From positions 999,332 to 1,063,331 of the forward strand of contig AZIN01000001.1 in assembly GCA_000511875.1 (NCBI GenBank): a stretch of 64,000 nt of DNA, written 5' to 3'. Within the stretch, counting starts at the first letter, position 1. Every line of letters starts with the position of its first letter. This DNA is from Gammaproteobacteria bacterium MOLA455. GTDB taxonomy: Bacteria > Pseudomonadota > Gammaproteobacteria > Pseudomonadales > Porticoccaceae. Below are positions 40,675 to 50,858 of the stretch, in pieces. Below the pieces are notes generated by a model. That model ran no database searches, was not told the origin of the DNA, and saw only the letters and a list, made by a program, of their open reading frames with translations. The position numbers and the translations under genes were made by a program.

Positions 40675-43600
40675 TTAATCGACAAACTTTCGCGCATTTC
40701 TAAAGATACGCATCCAGGCACCATCTTCGCCCCAGTCATCTGGGTGCCAAGAATTCTGCACTGTGCGATAAACCCGCTCTGGGTGCGGCATCATCAATGT
40801 GGCGCGGCCATCGCTGCTGGAAACACCGGTAATAGCATCTGGCGAACCATTGGGGTTGGCCGGATAAGTTGATGCAACCTCGCCATTATTGTCAAGGAAA
40901 CGCATGGCCACCTGATTGCTGGAGAGCAACCGATCCATCGCCTTCTGGGACGAAAATTCCGCGCGCCCCTCGCCGTGAGAGATTGCAATCGGCATATGTG
41001 ATCCGGCCATACCCTGCAAGAATATAGACGGCGAATCTTCAACTCGAACCAGCGAGAAGCGCGCTTCAAACTGCTCTGAGTAATTGCTGACAAAGCGTGG
41101 CCAGAGTTCGGCACCGGGAATCAATGTCTTGAGGTTACTGAGCATCTGGCAGCCATTACAGACGCCGAGACTGAAGCTGTCGGAACGCTGAAAAAAGCGC
41201 TGAAACTGGTCGCGTATTTGCTCGTTAAATAGCACTGTCTTGGCCCAGCCTTCGCCGGCACCCAAGACGTCACCGTAGGAGAAACCTCCACAGGCAATCA
41301 CGCCGCCAAAGTCACTCAGCAGACGCCGACCGGCGAGCAGATCGCTCATATGCACATCCACCGCATCGAACCCAGCGCGATCAAATGCCGCGGCCATTTC
41401 CAGATGACTGTTAACCCCCTGCTCACGAAGAATCGCCACGGCAGGCCTAACACCGGAATTAATATAAGGTGCGGCAATATCATCGCTGGGATCGTAACTG
41501 AGCTTCACCGACAGACCTGGGTCATTGCTGGCAATATTATTAAACTCTTCTAAAGCGCAGTCGGTATTGTCGCGCAATGCTGCCATGCGATAGGAGGTTT
41601 CGCTCCAGGTCCGCTGCAAATCAACTCGCGGGCGCTTAAACAGCGGCAGCTTTTTATTGATAATCTCAACGGTCTGATGACTGTTTAACCCACCCAGCAG
41701 ATGAACGTCGACACCGGCATTGCTAAAGCGCTCTGCCACCCTATTGGTGTGCTCGGCAGAAACCTGAATCACTGCTCCCAGCTCTTCATTAAACAGCGCG
41801 GCAATGGGATCGCCACCAAGACCAAAGACGTCGACAGAGATACCTACGTGCCCGGCAAATGCCATCTCAACCAGAGTGGCCAACAGACCGCCATCAGAGC
41901 GATCGTGGTAGGCGAGAATATCGCCCTGCTCAAGGGAGACCTGCATCGCATCAAAGAAGTTTTTCAACAGCGCAGGGTTATCTAAATCTGGCGCCGTATC
42001 ACCCATCTGCTGATTCACCTGAGCGAGAATCGAGCCACCCATGCGCTGGGCACCGGCACCCAGATCGAGCAATAACAACTGGGTTTCACCAGCATCGGTA
42101 CGCAACTGCGGGGTGACTGTTTTGCGTACATCGAGAACCGGTGAGAAGGCGGTAATAATCAGCGACATGGGCGAAGTCACCGCCTTGTCTTCATCGCCAT
42201 CAGTCCAGGTGGTGCGCATAGACATAGAGTCCTTGCCCACCGGAATAGTAATACCCAGAGCCGGGCACAGCTCCATGCCCACGGCCTGCACCGCGCGATA
42301 GAGTTTTTCATCTTCGCCGGGATGACCGGCAGCACTCATCCAGTTAGCTGAGAGCTTGATATCTTGCATCTGGCCAATGCGTGCCGCGGCTATATTGGTA
42401 ATCGCCTCACCAATGGCCATACGCCCTGAGGCTGGCGCATTAATCAGCGCCAACGGTGTCCGCTCGCCCATGGCCATGGCCTCACCAGCAGTGCTGTCAT
42501 AAGTCACTGTAGTCACTGCACAGTCAGCCACGGGAATCTGCCAGGGGCCGACCATTTGATCGCGAGCGACCATACCGCCAACCGTGCGATCGCCGATGGT
42601 GATTAAATAGTTTTTACTCGCCACTGTGGGGTGGCGCAGCACCTGAAATACAGCGTCTTCAATATTCAGATTTTTCGTGGCGAAGGGTTTGCCTTCAGCC
42701 TGATCGCGCTCAGCGACACGATGCATCTTTGGCGCCTTGCCAAACAGCACCGACATGGGCAGATCTACGGGATCATTTTTGAAATAGCTGTCGCTGACAG
42801 TGATGGTTTTATCTTCTACCGCTTCGCCAACTACAGCTACTGGGCAGCGCTCTCGGTGACAGATTTCTAAAAAGCGCGTCAGGTCGCGAGGCTCGACGGC
42901 TAGTACATAGCGTTCTTGAGCTTCGTTACACCAGATGGCTACAGGTGCCATACCAGGTTCGTCATTGGGCACTTTGCGCAACTGAAAATGGCCGCCAGTG
43001 CCGCCGTCTTTGACCAGCTCCGGCAACGCATTGGAAAGCCCGCCAGCGCCGACATCGTGAATAAAGGCGATAGGGTTGTTGTCCCCCTGCTGCCAGCACT
43101 GATCGATCACCTCCTGACAGCGTCGCTCCACTTCTGGATTCATACGCTGCACTGAGGCAAAGTCGAGATCCACCGAGCTCGAGCCAGTGGCCATAGACGA
43201 GGCGGCACCACCCCCGAGACCGATCAACATCGCAGGACCACCGAGCACGATCAACTGTGCGCCAGGTTTAAATTCAGGTTTGTCGACATGGTCGGCGCGA
43301 ATATTGCCGTAACCGCCAGCGATCATAATCGGCTTGTGATAGCCGCGACGCTGGTTGTCAAAGTCCACTTCAAAGCTGCGCATATAGCCGCAGATATTGG
43401 GGCGACCAAATTCATTGTTAAACGCAGCGCCGCCAATTGGGCCCTCGAGCATAATATCCAGTGCCGAGACTATACGCCCAGGCTTGCCATACTCTTCTTC
43501 CCAAGACTGCTTGTAGTTGGGGATATTGAGATTGGAGACGCTAAAACCCACCAGCCCCACTTTCGGTTTTGAGCCGCGGCCCACTGCACCTTCGTCGCGG

Positions 43601-44547
43601 ATCTCGCCACCGGAACCGGTGCCGGCACCAGCATAGGGAGAGATAGCCGTTGGGTGATTATGGGTCTCGACTTTCATTAGCAGATGCACTGGCTCTTGGC
43701 TGTAGCCATAGAGCTTGGTTGCCGGATCCGGATAGAAACGGCCACCCTCGGTGCCTACTACTACGGCAGCGTTATCCGAGTAGGCGGAGAGAACGTTCTC
43801 ACCGTTGACCTTATAGGTATTGCGAATCATGCCAAACAGGCTGTGCTCTTGGTCTTCACCATCGAGGGTCCAGCTGGCATTAAATATTTTGTGACGGCAG
43901 TGCTCTGAGTTGGCCTGAGCAAACATCATCAATTCCACATCGGTGGGATTGCGCTTGAGACCGTTGAAGCTCTCCACCAGATACTCTATTTCATCTTCGG
44001 CCAGTGCCAGACCCAGCTCGGAATTGGCTGTTCTCAGGGCATCGACACCGCCGCCCAATGTATCGACACTGGTGACTGGAGCCGGCTCTTGATGGCTAAA
44101 TAATATCTCTGCCTGCTGCAGCCCATCGAGCACTGTTTCAACCATGCGGTCATGAAGTTCAGCGCCTAAGTCGGCAAGCTGCTGTGCACTGAAGGCCTCT
44201 TCGCCCTGAACATAATAGGCGGTGCCGCGCTCGACTCTGACAACCTGATCTAGGCCGCAGTTGTGGGCTATATCCGTGGCCTTGCTCGACCAGGGTGAAA
44301 TGGTTCCAGGTCTTGGCACCACTAAAATAAGCTGTCCTTTGATGGACGTCTTTTCCTCTCGTGGACCATAGGTCAGCAGCGCTTGGAGCGTTTCCACTGC
44401 GCTCTCAGAGAGCGGCTGAGTCAGCTCGGCAAAATGCACAAATTCAGCGTAGACTGACACCGTAGAGGGCACCACTTGCTGCAGAGTTGAAAGGAGTTTT
44501 TTACGTCTAAACGCAGACAGAGAAGGTGCGCCGGTGAGGATCATCAT
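40675..44547 (-). CDS. purL: Phosphoribosylformylglycinamidine synthase PurL (single-chain)
   Basis: This 1290-residue enzyme catalyses the fourth step of purine synthesis, using ATP and glutamine. It is the large fused form: an N-terminal PurS-like domain, a linker, two AIRS-type halves (with [29 protein letters not shown] near 300) and a C-terminal glutaminase. The glutaminase Cys is in [13 protein letters not shown] near 1137 and the His region is in [11 protein letters not shown] near 1190. The start is ATG at 44547 or the next codon at 44544, which better matches [13 protein letters not shown]. It is divergent from mltF, a common gammaproteobacterial arrangement. Confidence 0.98.
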   Translation of the reverse strand: MMILTGAPSLSAFRRKKLLSTLQQVVPSTVSVYAEFVHFAELTQPLSESAVETLQALLTYGPREEKTSIKGQLILVVPRPGTISPWSSKATDIAHNCGLDQVVRVERGTAYYVQGEEAFSAQQLADLGAELHDRMVETVLDGLQQAEILFSHQEPAPVTSVDTLGGGVDALRTANSELGLALAEDEIEYLVESFNGLKRNPTDVELMMFAQANSEHCRHKIFNASWTLDGEDQEHSLFGMIRNTYKVNGENVLSAYSDNAAVVVGTEGGRFYPDPATKLYGYSQEPVHLLMKVETHNHPTAISPYAGAGTGSGGEIRDEGAVGRGSKPKVGLVGFSVSNLNIPNYKQSWEEEYGKPGRIVSALDIMLEGPIGGAAFNNEFGRPNICGYMRSFEVDFDNQRRGYHKPIMIAGGYGNIRADHVDKPEFKPGAQLIVLGGPAMLIGLGGGAASSMATGSSSVDLDFASVQRMNPEVERRCQEVIDQCWQQGDNNPIAFIHDVGAGGLSNALPELVKDGGTGGHFQLRKVPNDEPGMAPVAIWCNEAQERYVLAVEPRDLTRFLEICHRERCPVAVVGEAVEDKTITVSDSYFKNDPVDLPMSVLFGKAPKMHRVAERDQAEGKPFATKNLNIEDAVFQVLRHPTVASKNYLITIGDRTVGGMVARDQMVGPWQIPVADCAVTTVTYDSTAGEAMAMGERTPLALINAPASGRMAIGEAITNIAAARIGQMQDIKLSANWMSAAGHPGEDEKLYRAVQAVGMELCPALGITIPVGKDSMSMRTTWTDGDEDKAVTSPMSLIITAFSPVLDVRKTVTPQLRTDAGETQLLLLDLGAGAQRMGGSILAQVNQQMGDTAPDLDNPALLKNFFDAMQVSLEQGDILAYHDRSDGGLLATLVEMAFAGHVGISVDVFGLGGDPIAALFNEELGAVIQVSAEHTNRVAERFSNAGVDVHLLGGLNSHQTVEIINKKLPLFKRPRVDLQRTWSETSYRMAALRDNTDCALEEFNNIASNDPGLSVKLSYDPSDDIAAPYINSGVRPAVAILREQGVNSHLEMAAAFDRAGFDAVDVHMSDLLAGRRLLSDFGGVIACGGFSYGDVLGAGEGWAKTVLFNEQIRDQFQRFFQRSDSFSLGVCNGCQMLSNLKTLIPGAELWPRFVSNYSEQFEARFSLVRVEDSPSIFLQGMAGSHMPIAISHGEGRAEFSSQKAMDRLLSSNQVAMRFLDNNGEVASTYPANPNGSPDAITGVSSSDGRATLMMPHPERVYRTVQNSWHPDDWGEDGAWMRIFRNARKFVD

Positions 44548-44749
44548 AGAGGCAGTGCTCGCAAAACTTTCGAATGAGAAAGCGCGTTATTCTAGCTGAA
44601 AAAACTGTCGGTAGGCAGATAGAATTGAGTAAAGCCTGTACAATTCTGTCAGCTACAGGCGTTTTGAAGTAATTATTTACTAAGATGACCCTTGAGTAGT
44701 CGAAAGCGGCCGTTTAGAGCAACATTTCAGGGATCTTTTGGAGAGCACT

Positions 44750-46225
44750 TTGCTCGGACCTATAACAAAATTTGCAACTCGATTCCCAGTCAGCGCAAGA
44801 CGCGCTGGCACGCGCATCACTTTGGCCTTTATCACCGCATTATTCCTCTTCCATTTTAGTAGCAGTGCCCGTGTCAGCGACCTCCAGCAGGTGCAACTAA
44901 GCGGCACATTGCAGATGCTCACTGTCGACGGCCCAACCACTTACTATGAAGACGGCAGGGGTAAAAATGGCCTTGAGTATTTGCTTGCCAAAGCCTTTGC
45001 TGAGAGCCTCGGTGTAGAGCTGGTGGTGCGTTCAAAGCCTAGCCTGAAAGCCCTGCTGCTTTCAGTTGGCGGGCCCGAAGGCAATTTTGCCGCCGCCAAC
45101 ATTACCATCACCGAAAGCCGCAGAAAGTCGCTGCAATTTAGCGATCCCTACCTGCAGGTGACACAATATTTGGTTTACCGCCGTGGCTCCGCGCGGCCAC
45201 AGTCACTGGCAAGTCTCGACGGCGACCTGCTGATAGTTAAGGGCTCTTCTCACAGTGAAAAACTCAAATACTGGGCCAGGCAATATCCAACTTTAACGTG
45301 GCGTGAAAACGCCAACAGTGAAATGAGCGAACTGCTGCGTATGGTTCACGACAGTGAGATCGATTACACCGTGGTGGACTCTCTGGCCTATTTGGTAAGC
45401 CGGCATATCTACCCCCAAGTGCGTCGGGCCATCGATATTTCCGAGCCCCAATCTGTGGCCTGGGCCTTTCCCCGTCATGGCGACGGCACCTTACTAGCGG
45501 CGGCCAATCGCTTTCTCAGTGACTACAGTGCCAGCGGTGAATTAGCGGCATTAAAAAATGACCTGCTGGAACAGGCCGACAATTTCTCTGTGGCTGGATC
45601 TCAGCGCTTTGGTCGGCTAGTCAATAGCAGGCTGCCAAATTATGAGCCGCTGTTTAAGCTGGCGGCAGAGCAGTTTGGGTTTGACTGGCACCTGCTGGCT
45701 GCCGTGGCCTATCAAGAATCACACTGGAATCCAAAGGCCCGCTCCCCCACCGGCGTTCGCGGCTTAATGATGCTGACCCTGACCACCGCCCGGGAAATGA
45801 ATATAACCAATCGTCTCGACCCACAGCAAAGTCTGACTGGCGGCGCCGCGTATCTGTCGAAACTCCGCTCGCGCCTTCCGGATCGCATCAGCGAACCAGA
45901 CCGCACGCTGCTGGCGCTGGCGGCCTACAATGTCGGCTTTGGACACATGGAAGATGCGCGCATTCTCACTCAACGCAATGGACAGAATCCGGATTTATGG
46001 GAGCATGTGCGACAGCACTTACCCAAACTGAGCAATAAAAAGTATTACCCAACACTTAAATACGGCTATGCGCGGGGCCATGAGCCAGTGATCTATGTGG
46101 ACAATATTCGCTACTACACACGCTATCTGGAACTACATGAGCTCTCTCAGCAACTGGAGGTGCAAAATGAAGAAGCGCTGCAGCCAAGCAGCGAATGGGA
46201 AGACTCAGCGCCCTCCTCTCTCTAA
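44750..46225 (+). CDS. mltF: Membrane-bound lytic murein transglycosylase MltF
   Basis: This protein of about 491 residues has an N-terminal membrane anchor or signal (TLAFITALFLFHF near 24-37), a periplasmic solute-binding-like domain (about 50-260; LTVDGPTTYYEDG, VVRSKPSLKALL) and a C-terminal lytic transglycosylase domain. The catalytic Glu is in AYQESHWNPKARSPTGVRGLMMLT near 320. It cleaves glycan strands to anhydro ends, the substrate for AmpG/AmpD recycling. No ATG is available; TTG at 44750 follows GGAGAG by about 6 nt, and TTG at 44738 is an alternative. Its stop lies in a 16-bp tandem array. Confidence 0.93.
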   Translation: MLGPITKFATRFPVSARRAGTRITLAFITALFLFHFSSSARVSDLQQVQLSGTLQMLTVDGPTTYYEDGRGKNGLEYLLAKAFAESLGVELVVRSKPSLKALLLSVGGPEGNFAAANITITESRRKSLQFSDPYLQVTQYLVYRRGSARPQSLASLDGDLLIVKGSSHSEKLKYWARQYPTLTWRENANSEMSELLRMVHDSEIDYTVVDSLAYLVSRHIYPQVRRAIDISEPQSVAWAFPRHGDGTLLAAANRFLSDYSASGELAALKNDLLEQADNFSVAGSQRFGRLVNSRLPNYEPLFKLAAEQFGFDWHLLAAVAYQESHWNPKARSPTGVRGLMMLTLTTAREMNITNRLDPQQSLTGGAAYLSKLRSRLPDRISEPDRTLLALAAYNVGFGHMEDARILTQRNGQNPDLWEHVRQHLPKLSNKKYYPTLKYGYARGHEPVIYVDNIRYYTRYLELHELSQQLEVQNEEALQPSSEWEDSAPSSL

Positions 46226-46284
46226 AGCCGGATCAATCTAAAGCCAGATCAATCTAAAGCCGGGCCAATCAATAGCCTGGCCAA
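46221..46284 (+). repeat. Four 16-bp tandem units across the mltF stop codon
   Basis: TCTAAAGCCGGATCAA (46221-46236), TCTAAAGCCAGATCAA (46237-46252), TCTAAAGCCGGGCCAA (46253-46268) and the degenerate TCAATAGCCTGGCCAA (46269-46284). The mltF TAA (46223-46225) is in unit 1. The array fills nearly the whole gap to the convergent tadA. Confidence 0.93.
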
Positions 46285-46293
46285 CCAAAAATC

Positions 46294-46767
46294 CTATAAT
46301 TTTAGCGCTTTTCCTGCGGCCCGCTTAGCGCGAAAAAAACCGCTCATAATCGCCCCGCACTCGTCCGCCAAAACACCCCCCTGCCATTCGATGGAATGGT
46401 TGTAGTGCGATTCATCCATCAGTCGCAACTGACTTTCCAAGGCGCCAGCGCGAGGCTCTCTGGCACCAAAAATAATCCTGCCAATACGGGCGTGAACCAT
46501 GGCGCCGACACACATGGTGCAGGGTTCAATAGTCACATAGAGATCGCAGCCACTCAGGCGATAGTTACCCAGTGCTGTGGCAGCGTTGCGCAGAGCAATA
46601 ATTTCAGCGTGGCCGGTGGGATCGCAACTGGTGATAGGCTGGTTGTAACCCTCGCCAATCACCTCGCCACCTTTGACCACCAGAGCGCCAACCGGCACTT
46701 CTCCCGCTGCCGCCGCCTGTTGCGCAAGCACCAGGGCGCGACTCATAAAATCTTCTTCTACAGACAC
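46294..46767 (-). CDS. tadA: tRNA adenosine(34) deaminase TadA
   Basis: This 157-residue zinc deaminase converts A34 to inosine in tRNA-Arg(ACG). The zinc site is complete: GHAEIIAL (His and catalytic Glu near 53-55) and EPCTMCVGAM (Cys pair near 83-86). EVPVGALVV near residue 23 is also conserved. The start is a GTG at 46767, with AAAGG about 8 nt upstream. It is convergent with mltF and divergent from epmB. Confidence 0.95.
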   Translation of the reverse strand: MSVEEDFMSRALVLAQQAAAAGEVPVGALVVKGGEVIGEGYNQPITSCDPTGHAEIIALRNAATALGNYRLSGCDLYVTIEPCTMCVGAMVHARIGRIIFGAREPRAGALESQLRLMDESHYNHSIEWQGGVLADECGAIMSGFFRAKRAAGKALKL

Positions 46768-46895
46768 ATCAACACCTTTACTGGAAACTCACTATGTAGC
46801 CACGCGTCAATCGCGTAAACTCTCCGACTTAATTCTGGCTTAGAGCGGCCAATAGACGCCATCAATAGCTAAAGCCAAAGGACTCAACATTCACC

Positions 46896-47921
46896 ATGCC
46901 AACGATAACAAGCAATCTCAGCCCGGCACAACCGATCAGCATTAGCCCTGACTGGAAAGTGCAACTGAGCCAAGCGGTCATTTCCACAGATGAACTGCTG
47001 AGCTATTTAAATCTGGCCCCAGAGCAGCTCTCTACTAGCCAGCAGGCAGCAGCAGAATTTGCCCTCAAAGTGCCCAAGCCCTTTATCCAGCGCATGGAAC
47101 CGGGAAATCCTAAAGATCCATTACTACTTCAGGTACTGCCTGTCGGCGCCGAAATGCAGCAGAGTCCAGACTACAACAAGGACCCCCTAGAAGAAAGTAA
47201 GCACAATCCTATCGCGGGCATTGTACATAAGTACGCCAATCGACTGCTGCTAGTTATTAGCCCAGCCTGTGCGATCAACTGCCGCTACTGTTTTCGTCGC
47301 CACTTTCCCTACAGTGAAAATCGTCAGAGCAAGCAGCAGTGGCAATCTGCTCTGGACTATATTCGCAGTGACGAAAACATCAATGAAGTGATTTATAGTG
47401 GCGGCGATCCATTGGCCGCCAATGATAATTTTCTCGGCTGGCTAACTACCGAAATTGCCGAGATAGCCCATATCAAACGACTGCGTATTCACACCAGACT
47501 GCCGGTGGTGATTCCAGCGCGTATAGATCAGGGATTTTTAAAATGGGCCACAGCCACCAGACTCAAACCCATTGTGGTGCTGCATATTAATCATGCCAAT
47601 GAGATTGACGCCGAGGTTGCCAGGACCATCAACAAATTAAAAGAGGCTGGTATGCAAGTGCTTAACCAGTCGGTGCTGCTGCGCGGGGTTAATGACAGTG
47701 CCGTGACGCTGGCGGAATTGAGTGAACGATTATTTGATTGTGGCGTATCGCCTTACTATTTACATCTTTGCGATCCGGTTGCGGGAGCCCAACATTTTGA
47801 TCTAGACGACAGTGTCGCCAAGCAGATTTACAGCGAGTTACAGTGCTTATTACCGGGGTTTTTAGTGCCGAAATTGGTGCGCGAAATACCTAACAGGCAA
47901 TCAAAGACTCTTATTATTTAG
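46896..47921 (+). CDS. epmB: EF-P beta-lysylation protein EpmB (lysine 2,3-aminomutase-like radical SAM)
   Basis: This 341-residue radical-SAM protein has the cluster motif CAINCRYCFRRHFPYS near residues 126-140, YSGGDPLAANDNFL near 168 and the PLP-lysine region around VSPYYLHLCDPVAGAQHF near 287. EpmB makes (R)-beta-lysine for modification of elongation factor P by EpmA. The 341-residue length fits EpmB rather than the longer catabolic lysine aminomutases (KamA). The genes efp and epmA, often adjacent, are not in the window. Confidence 0.92.
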   Translation: MPTITSNLSPAQPISISPDWKVQLSQAVISTDELLSYLNLAPEQLSTSQQAAAEFALKVPKPFIQRMEPGNPKDPLLLQVLPVGAEMQQSPDYNKDPLEESKHNPIAGIVHKYANRLLLVISPACAINCRYCFRRHFPYSENRQSKQQWQSALDYIRSDENINEVIYSGGDPLAANDNFLGWLTTEIAEIAHIKRLRIHTRLPVVIPARIDQGFLKWATATRLKPIVVLHINHANEIDAEVARTINKLKEAGMQVLNQSVLLRGVNDSAVTLAELSERLFDCGVSPYYLHLCDPVAGAQHFDLDDSVAKQIYSELQCLLPGFLVPKLVREIPNRQSKTLII

Positions 47922-47991
47922 CCTTCAGTTAAACACTGTCTAAAACCTTATAAAACAGCCTAATAGATACCGCGCACCGATTTTCAGCATT

Positions 47992-48039
47992 GCTACAAAT
48001 TAAATGGGCTACAAATTAAATGGGTTACAAATTACATGC
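47992..48039 (-). repeat. Three 16-bp tandem units across the VOC gene stop codon
   Basis: GCTACAAATTAAATGG occurs twice (47992-48007, 48008-48023), followed by GTTACAAATTACATGC (48024-48039). The stop of the VOC gene (48032-48034) lies in the last unit, so each copy repeats a TAA-bearing segment on the minus strand. Confidence 0.93.
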
Positions 48040-48412
48040 GCATCAAAGCACAGATTTTATTGCCCGCGGGATCACGCAGATAAGCCAAGTACATATCACC
48101 CATACCGCCGCCAGCGCGAACACCTGGAGCGTCTTCGCAGGTGGTGCCGCCATTAGCCAGACCAGCAGCATGCCATGCATCGCCCTGTTCCGTGCTAGTA
48201 ACATTAAAACCAATAGTACTGCCATTGCCGTGACTCGCAGGCTGGCCATCGATTGGCACACTCAAGGCAAGAATACCGGTCTCACTCATGTAAAAACAGC
48301 GACCCTTGGGATCAACTGTGCCTGCCCCAAAGCCCAACACACCCATTGTGGCATCGTAGAATTTCTTCGATTCTTCAATATTGTTGGCACCGATCATAAT
48401 ATGACTGAACAT
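48032..48412 (-). CDS. VOC family protein (glyoxalase-like fold)
   Basis: This 126-residue single-domain protein has the beta-alpha-beta-beta-beta pattern of the vicinal oxygen chelate fold: MFSHIMIGANNIEESKKFYDATMGVLGF at the start and YLAYLRDPAGNKICAL at the end. The N-terminal His (SHIMIG) and the region near the C-terminus are candidate metal ligands. Such proteins include glyoxalases and lactoylglutathione-lyase-like enzymes; the substrate cannot be told. It lies 100 bp downstream of liuE on the same strand. Confidence 0.88.
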   Translation of the reverse strand: MFSHIMIGANNIEESKKFYDATMGVLGFGAGTVDPKGRCFYMSETGILALSVPIDGQPASHGNGSTIGFNVTSTEQGDAWHAAGLANGGTTCEDAPGVRAGGGMGDMYLAYLRDPAGNKICALMRM

Positions 48413-48512
48413 AATTTCTCTCTCATTTTTATTGTGTCTGGTTTTAAATCGCGTTCTTTATCGATAATTTTAGTCTGTATTGCAAGGCTTTTTACGTTTT
48501 CACGTGACAAAT

Positions 48513-49415
48513 TTATGCAGCGCTCGATCGCGCCTGAGCAACATGTGAATTAGTCGACTTGCCCAATAAACTAGAAATCGATTGCCCGACCTCGATCAAC
48601 TTATTCAAGTCGATGCCGGTAGAAATACCCATACCTTCAAGCATATAGACTACATCTTCGCTGGCTACATTGCCGGTTGCATTCAATGCATAGGGGCAGC
48701 CACCCAAACCTGCCACTGAGGCATCCACTGTGGCAATGCCGTATTCCAGTGAAGCGCAAATATTGGCCAGGGCCTGGCCGTAGGTGTCGTGACAATGCAG
48801 CGCAAGCTTATCAGCCGATGTGCGCAGTAATAGGTGATCCAACAGACGCTTAAAGTGCCCCGCTGTGCCGACACCAATAGTGTCGCCCAGAGAGACTTCA
48901 TAGCAACCCATATCAAACAGCGCCCGAGAAACCAGATCTACCTGCTGGGGTGTAACCAAGCCATCGTAGGGACAGCCAACCACGCAGGATATATAACCGC
49001 GCACTGCCACACCCTGATCCCGGGCAGCCTGCATAACAGGTTCGAAACGGGTCAAACTTTCAGCGATGGTGCAGTTGATATTTTTCTGCGAAAAGCCTTC
49101 AGAGGCCGAAGCAAAAACTGCCACCTCTTTGATCCCAGCTTCCATCGCCCGCTCAAACCCTTTGAGGTTGGGCGTTAACGCAGCCAGAGTTATCGCATCA
49201 GTTGACCTCAAGCCAGCAAACACCTGGTCGCTGTCGGCCATTTGAGGCACGCTGCGGGGATTCACAAAACTGCCGGCTTCGATATAGCTAATACCAGCAT
49301 CAATCAAGCCGTGGATAAGATTAATTTTGTCCGCGGTTGAAACCGGCGCTGATTCGTTCTGCAGGCCATCTCGTGGACCCACTTCAACTAGTTTTACTGA
49401 CTGTGGAATGGTCAT
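48513..49415 (-). CDS. liuE: Hydroxymethylglutaryl-CoA lyase
   Basis: This 300-residue TIM-barrel enzyme splits HMG-CoA to acetoacetate and acetyl-CoA, the last step of leucine catabolism. It shows VKLVEVGPRDGLQNE at the N-terminus, the metal ligands in LALHCHDTYGQALANI near 205, and the HMG-CoA lyase signature VASLGGCPYA-like stretch (SVAGLGGCPYALNATGNVASEDV) near 235 with the active-site Cys. It follows liuC by 4 bp. The remaining liu genes are not in the window. Synonym mvaB. Confidence 0.95.
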   Translation of the reverse strand: MTIPQSVKLVEVGPRDGLQNESAPVSTADKINLIHGLIDAGISYIEAGSFVNPRSVPQMADSDQVFAGLRSTDAITLAALTPNLKGFERAMEAGIKEVAVFASASEGFSQKNINCTIAESLTRFEPVMQAARDQGVAVRGYISCVVGCPYDGLVTPQQVDLVSRALFDMGCYEVSLGDTIGVGTAGHFKRLLDHLLLRTSADKLALHCHDTYGQALANICASLEYGIATVDASVAGLGGCPYALNATGNVASEDVVYMLEGMGISTGIDLNKLIEVGQSISSLLGKSTNSHVAQARSSAA

Positions 49416-49419
49416 CTGA

Positions 49420-50211
49420 TTACCCTACTATCCAAGCTGCGCTGCGTTTTTCAAGAAAGGCATTTAAACCTTCACGGCCCTCTTCACTGCCGCGAATTTC
49501 AGCAATGCGACGGCTAGTTTCCGCAACCAGTTGATCAGTGATGGGCACAGCCGCCACATCGGCAACCAGCTGTTTGGCCGCCGCCATGGCCAAGGGACCA
49601 TTGTTGAGTAATATTTCAACCGTAGCTTCAATACGCTGATCCAATTCAGTTTCCTCACAGAGCTCACTCACGAGCCCCAGATCCAATGCAGTGGCAGCGG
49701 AAAAACGTTCCGCGGTCATACAGTAGCGGCGCGCGGCACGGGGTCCAATGGCAGCGCTGACAAAGGGGCTGATCACTGCTGGGATAAGACCAAGCTTGAC
49801 CTCGGATAGACAGAAGCTCACAGCTGGCGTAGCAAACACCAGGTCACAGACAGCGGCCAGACCCACACCGCCACCGAAGGCAGCGCCCTGAACCCGCGCA
49901 ATGGTGGGCTTTGATAGAGTGTTGATACGTCGAAACATCGCCGCCATCAAGGTTGCGTCGCGATGGTTTTCTTCATAGCTGTAATCGGCCATGCGCCGCA
50001 TCCAAGCAAGATCGGCACCGGCGGAAAAACTGCGACCAGTGGCCTGTAAAATCACTATGCGCACGCCAATATCCACTTCCAGAGCGTCAAAGATCGTCTT
50101 TATCTGGGCAATCAGCTGGTCATCAAAGGCATTGTGCTTTGACGGGTTATCAAGAGTCACGGTGGCAACACCGCGGCTATCCGTTTCCGTTGTTACCATT
50201 TGTTGAATCAC
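49420..50211 (-). CDS. liuC: Enoyl-CoA hydratase family protein, probably methylglutaconyl-CoA hydratase LiuC
   Basis: This 263-residue crotonase-fold protein has the oxyanion-hole motifs GRSFSAGADLAWM near 62 and VQGAAFGGGVGLAAVCDLVFA near 105, with the Glu/Glu catalytic area around LSEVKLGLIPAVISPFV near 135. The ADLAWM motif and its pairing with liuE support methylglutaconyl-CoA hydratase in leucine degradation rather than a beta-oxidation hydratase. The start may be GTG at 50211 or ATG at 50199. A 17-bp palindrome lies about 120 bp upstream. Confidence 0.85.
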   Translation of the reverse strand: MIQQMVTTETDSRGVATVTLDNPSKHNAFDDQLIAQIKTIFDALEVDIGVRIVILQATGRSFSAGADLAWMRRMADYSYEENHRDATLMAAMFRRINTLSKPTIARVQGAAFGGGVGLAAVCDLVFATPAVSFCLSEVKLGLIPAVISPFVSAAIGPRAARRYCMTAERFSAATALDLGLVSELCEETELDQRIEATVEILLNNGPLAMAAAKQLVADVAAVPITDQLVAETSRRIAEIRGSEEGREGLNAFLEKRSAAWIVG

Positions 50212-50329
50212 TGCCTGAACTACCTCACTGTTTAAAAACTGGACCCTATTGTGTCAACAACTGTGGCAGTGGGCCAATTGATCTCACCGTCCCCTGACAC
50301 TCTTGCCAATATACTTTGCTGCCGCCTAA

Positions 50330-50346
50330 ATAAGTAACTTACTTAT
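50330..50346. promoter_or_regulatory. 17-bp palindromic candidate operator upstream of liuC
   Basis: ATAAGTAACTTACTTAT is a perfect palindrome around a central C. Size and symmetry fit a TetR-family operator. It lies 119 bp upstream of liuC; no regulator gene is in the window. Confidence 0.45.
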
Positions 50347-50858
50347 AGCAGCTTACGTGAGTATTTTCTTACCGATGACCCTAACCGTAACCTCTAATTG
50401 ACAAAGGTTGGAGGATAAAAGCGACGCAGCAGTCACCACCTCAGAATTGCTTGCTATATCAAAGCGGCAGAGCTGCGCGAAGAAGCTCGTGACATAGTCC
50501 GTAAGGATTATCTCACTAGCGCTACAGACACAGTTTCAACAACAAAATGTGCCACTTAGCAGCGGCCAATCATCGGCAAAAAACCTGAGCAAATCTTCCA
50601 CTATTGGCTAGTTGTGGCTCTGGGTTAAGGACTCTTTGATTTCACTGACTCTTAATGTAGAGCTTTATTTAATCCTATTAGTGGTTTTGGCGATGCTGTC
50701 AAAACGCGATATAAGAATCGCTAAACTGTCGGTTTTAGACGTTAACCAAAGTGTTTTTTAGTGCTAAGATCTCAGAGATTTTCCGCTATTAAGGAAGGTC
50801 GCTACTTATAAAAACAAAAAAGTGTAACTCAGTACCAACCAATAATTAGGGGATTATC
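50347..50858. other. Intergenic region between liuC and TonB-dependent receptor gene
   Basis: No supportable gene. A short frame around 50450-50550 reads as a charged 40-odd residue peptide, lacks a start with a ribosome site and is not recognised; it may be a gene remnant. A candidate promoter for the downstream receptor lies at 50687-50715. Confidence 0.5.
50687..50715 (+). promoter_or_regulatory. Candidate sigma-70 promoter of the TonB-dependent receptor gene
   Basis: TTGGCG (50687-50692) and TATAAG (50710-50715) are separated by 17 bp. The -10 box sits within the inverted repeat GCGAT-ataaga-ATCGC (50706-50721), a possible operator. The leader to the ATG at 50859 would be about 135 nt. 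Confidence 0.4.

Noticed and set aside
46253-46290. Terminator between mltF and tadA
   Set aside because: A GGCCA/TGGCC stem can be drawn but has no adjacent T-run; the stretch is better described as the 16-bp tandem array.
50450-50560. Possible small gene or TetR remnant upstream of the receptor
   Set aside because: Only about 46 codons, no suitable start, and no convincing similarity to a helix-turn-helix.
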